Assembly (NCBI GenBank): GCA_021802745.1
Contig: JAJZRK010000056.1
Span: 1-16,511 of the forward strand
Direction of reading: 5' to 3'
Length of the DNA stretch: 16,511 nucleotides
Source: a bacterium
Lineage (GTDB): Bacteria > Gemmatimonadota > Gemmatimonadetes > Gemmatimonadales > Gemmatimonadaceae
Shown here: positions 15,793-16,511 of the stretch, in pieces
Layout of the letters: every line of letters begins with the position of its first letter
Position numbering within the stretch: the stretch's first letter is position 1
Translations under genes and position numbers: made by a program
The notes under the pieces: model-generated
The model's database searches: none
What the model was told of the DNA's origin: nothing
Seen by the model: only the letters and a program-made list of their open reading frames with translations

Positions 15793-16511
15793 GTCAGGCG
15801 CTGCTTCCACGCCTCGACGATCTCGTCAAAGATCGTCGCCAGCGGCACGGTGATGGACCAGTCGGGATAATGCGCCATCATCTTGCGCAGGTCGCTGTAG
15901 TAGCAGATGTGGTCGCCGATGCGGTGCTTCTCGTCGTACTCGTAGCGCATCGGCTTGCCGGTGCGCTCGGCGACCATCGCGAACGCCTCCAGGATGGAGC
16001 AGGCGTTCCCCTTTCCGCCGCCGAGGTTGTACACCTCGCCCACGCGTGGGGCCGCGATGAATGCTTCGGCGAACTTCGCCACGTCGCGCGAGTGGATGTT
16101 GTCGCGCACCTGCTTTCCCTTGTAGCCGAAGACGCGGTACAGCCCGCCGTCCACGTTCACCTTCACGAGATAGCTGAGGAAGCCGTGCAGTTCGACGCCC
16201 GCATGGCTCGGGCCGGTGAGGCAGCCGCCGCGCAGGGCGCAGGTGCGCATGCCGAAGTACCGGCCGTATTCCTGCACCAGGATGTCGGCCGCGACCTTCG
16301 AGGCGCCGAACACCGAGTGCGTGGACTGGTCAATGCGGAAGTTCTCGGCGATGCCGTGGGCGTACGCGGCATCGGCGTAGTCCCAGCGCGTCTCGAGCTC
16401 GACGAGGGGCAGCTCATTGGGGGCGTCGCCGTACACCTTGTTCGTGCTGAAGTGCACAAACGGCGCCTCCAGGCAGTGGGTGCGCGCCGCCTGGAGCAGG
16501 TTGAGCGTGCC
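15789..16511 (-). CDS. NAD-dependent sugar epimerase/dehydratase (N-terminal part outside the window)
   Basis: The last 240 residues are present, read in an open frame from the right edge; the nucleotide-binding GxxGxxG start lies outside. The visible part is an extended SDR sugar epimerase/dehydratase: [57 protein letters not shown], and [20 protein letters not shown], closest by eye to the CDP-paratose 2-epimerase-like group. The catalytic Y-x3-K position reads Phe-Gly-Ala-Ser-Lys (Phe codon 16308-16310, Lys 16296-16298). It is coupled to the glycosyltransferase by GTGA. An internal ATG at 16457 could be mistaken for the start, but it falls inside the conserved core. Confidence 0.88.
   Translation of the reverse strand, partial: GTLNLLQAARTHCLEAPFVHFSTNKVYGDAPNELPLVELETRWDYADAAYAHGIAENFRIDQSTHSVFGASKVAADILVQEYGRYFGMRTCALRGGCLTGPSHAGVELHGFLSYLVKVNVDGGLYRVFGYKGKQVRDNIHSRDVAKFAEAFIAAPRVGEVYNLGGGKGNACSILEAFAMVAERTGKPMRYEYDEKHRIGDHICYYSDLRKMMAHYPDWSITVPLATIFDEIVEAWKQRLT

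Overview
The window is high-GC, densely coded bacterial chromosome with strong G/C bias at third codon positions and signs of an outer membrane (beta-barrel protein, CsgG-like protein, LpxL/HtrB-type acyltransferase, MsbA-like exporter). A PorX-type receiver-PglZ regulator beside lipid A-type genes, in such GC-rich DNA, suggests a Gemmatimonadota-like diderm. That assignment is inference, because no rRNA or other phylogenetic marker is present. No tRNA, rRNA, insertion sequence, prophage or CRISPR array was seen, and no stretch longer than about 230 bp lacks a gene.

Region 1 (1-4612, all minus strand) reads from high to low coordinates. It starts with a 131-aa unknown helical protein. Next, behind its own candidate promoter, is a tight three-gene operon: a DnaB-C-terminal-domain-only RecA-fold ATPase, a secreted TPR/CsgG-like protein, and an outer-membrane beta-barrel protein whose signal peptide is built from a four-copy 12-bp repeat. 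After the barrel gene come ten tandem copies of a 7-bp repeat and a hairpin, then yebC, which runs off the left edge.

Region 2 (4701-13256, all plus strand) is a seven-gene operon whose cistrons overlap or nearly touch. In order it holds a PorX-like response regulator with a PglZ phosphohydrolase domain, an MsbA-like ABC exporter, two GT-B glycosyltransferases, an LpxL/HtrB-like lipid A acyltransferase, a class V aminotransferase-fold PLP enzyme without the desulfurase cysteine, and an AlkD-type DNA glycosylase. The first five fit building and exporting a glycolipid or lipid A-type molecule, with a phosphorylation-gated PglZ enzyme at the head. The last two look like coupled passengers or still-unknown partners.

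Region 3 (13253-16511, all minus strand) holds tyrS, whose stop codon shares a CTAG palindrome with the alkD-like stop. Next is a glycosyltransferase, coupled by GTGA to an upstream NAD-dependent sugar epimerase/dehydratase that runs off the right edge. This looks like the edge of a surface polysaccharide cluster.

The points most worth a second look are the PorX-PglZ/lipid-export operon, the truncated DnaB-like ATPase cotranscribed with secreted envelope proteins, and the two short tandem repeats around the barrel gene.
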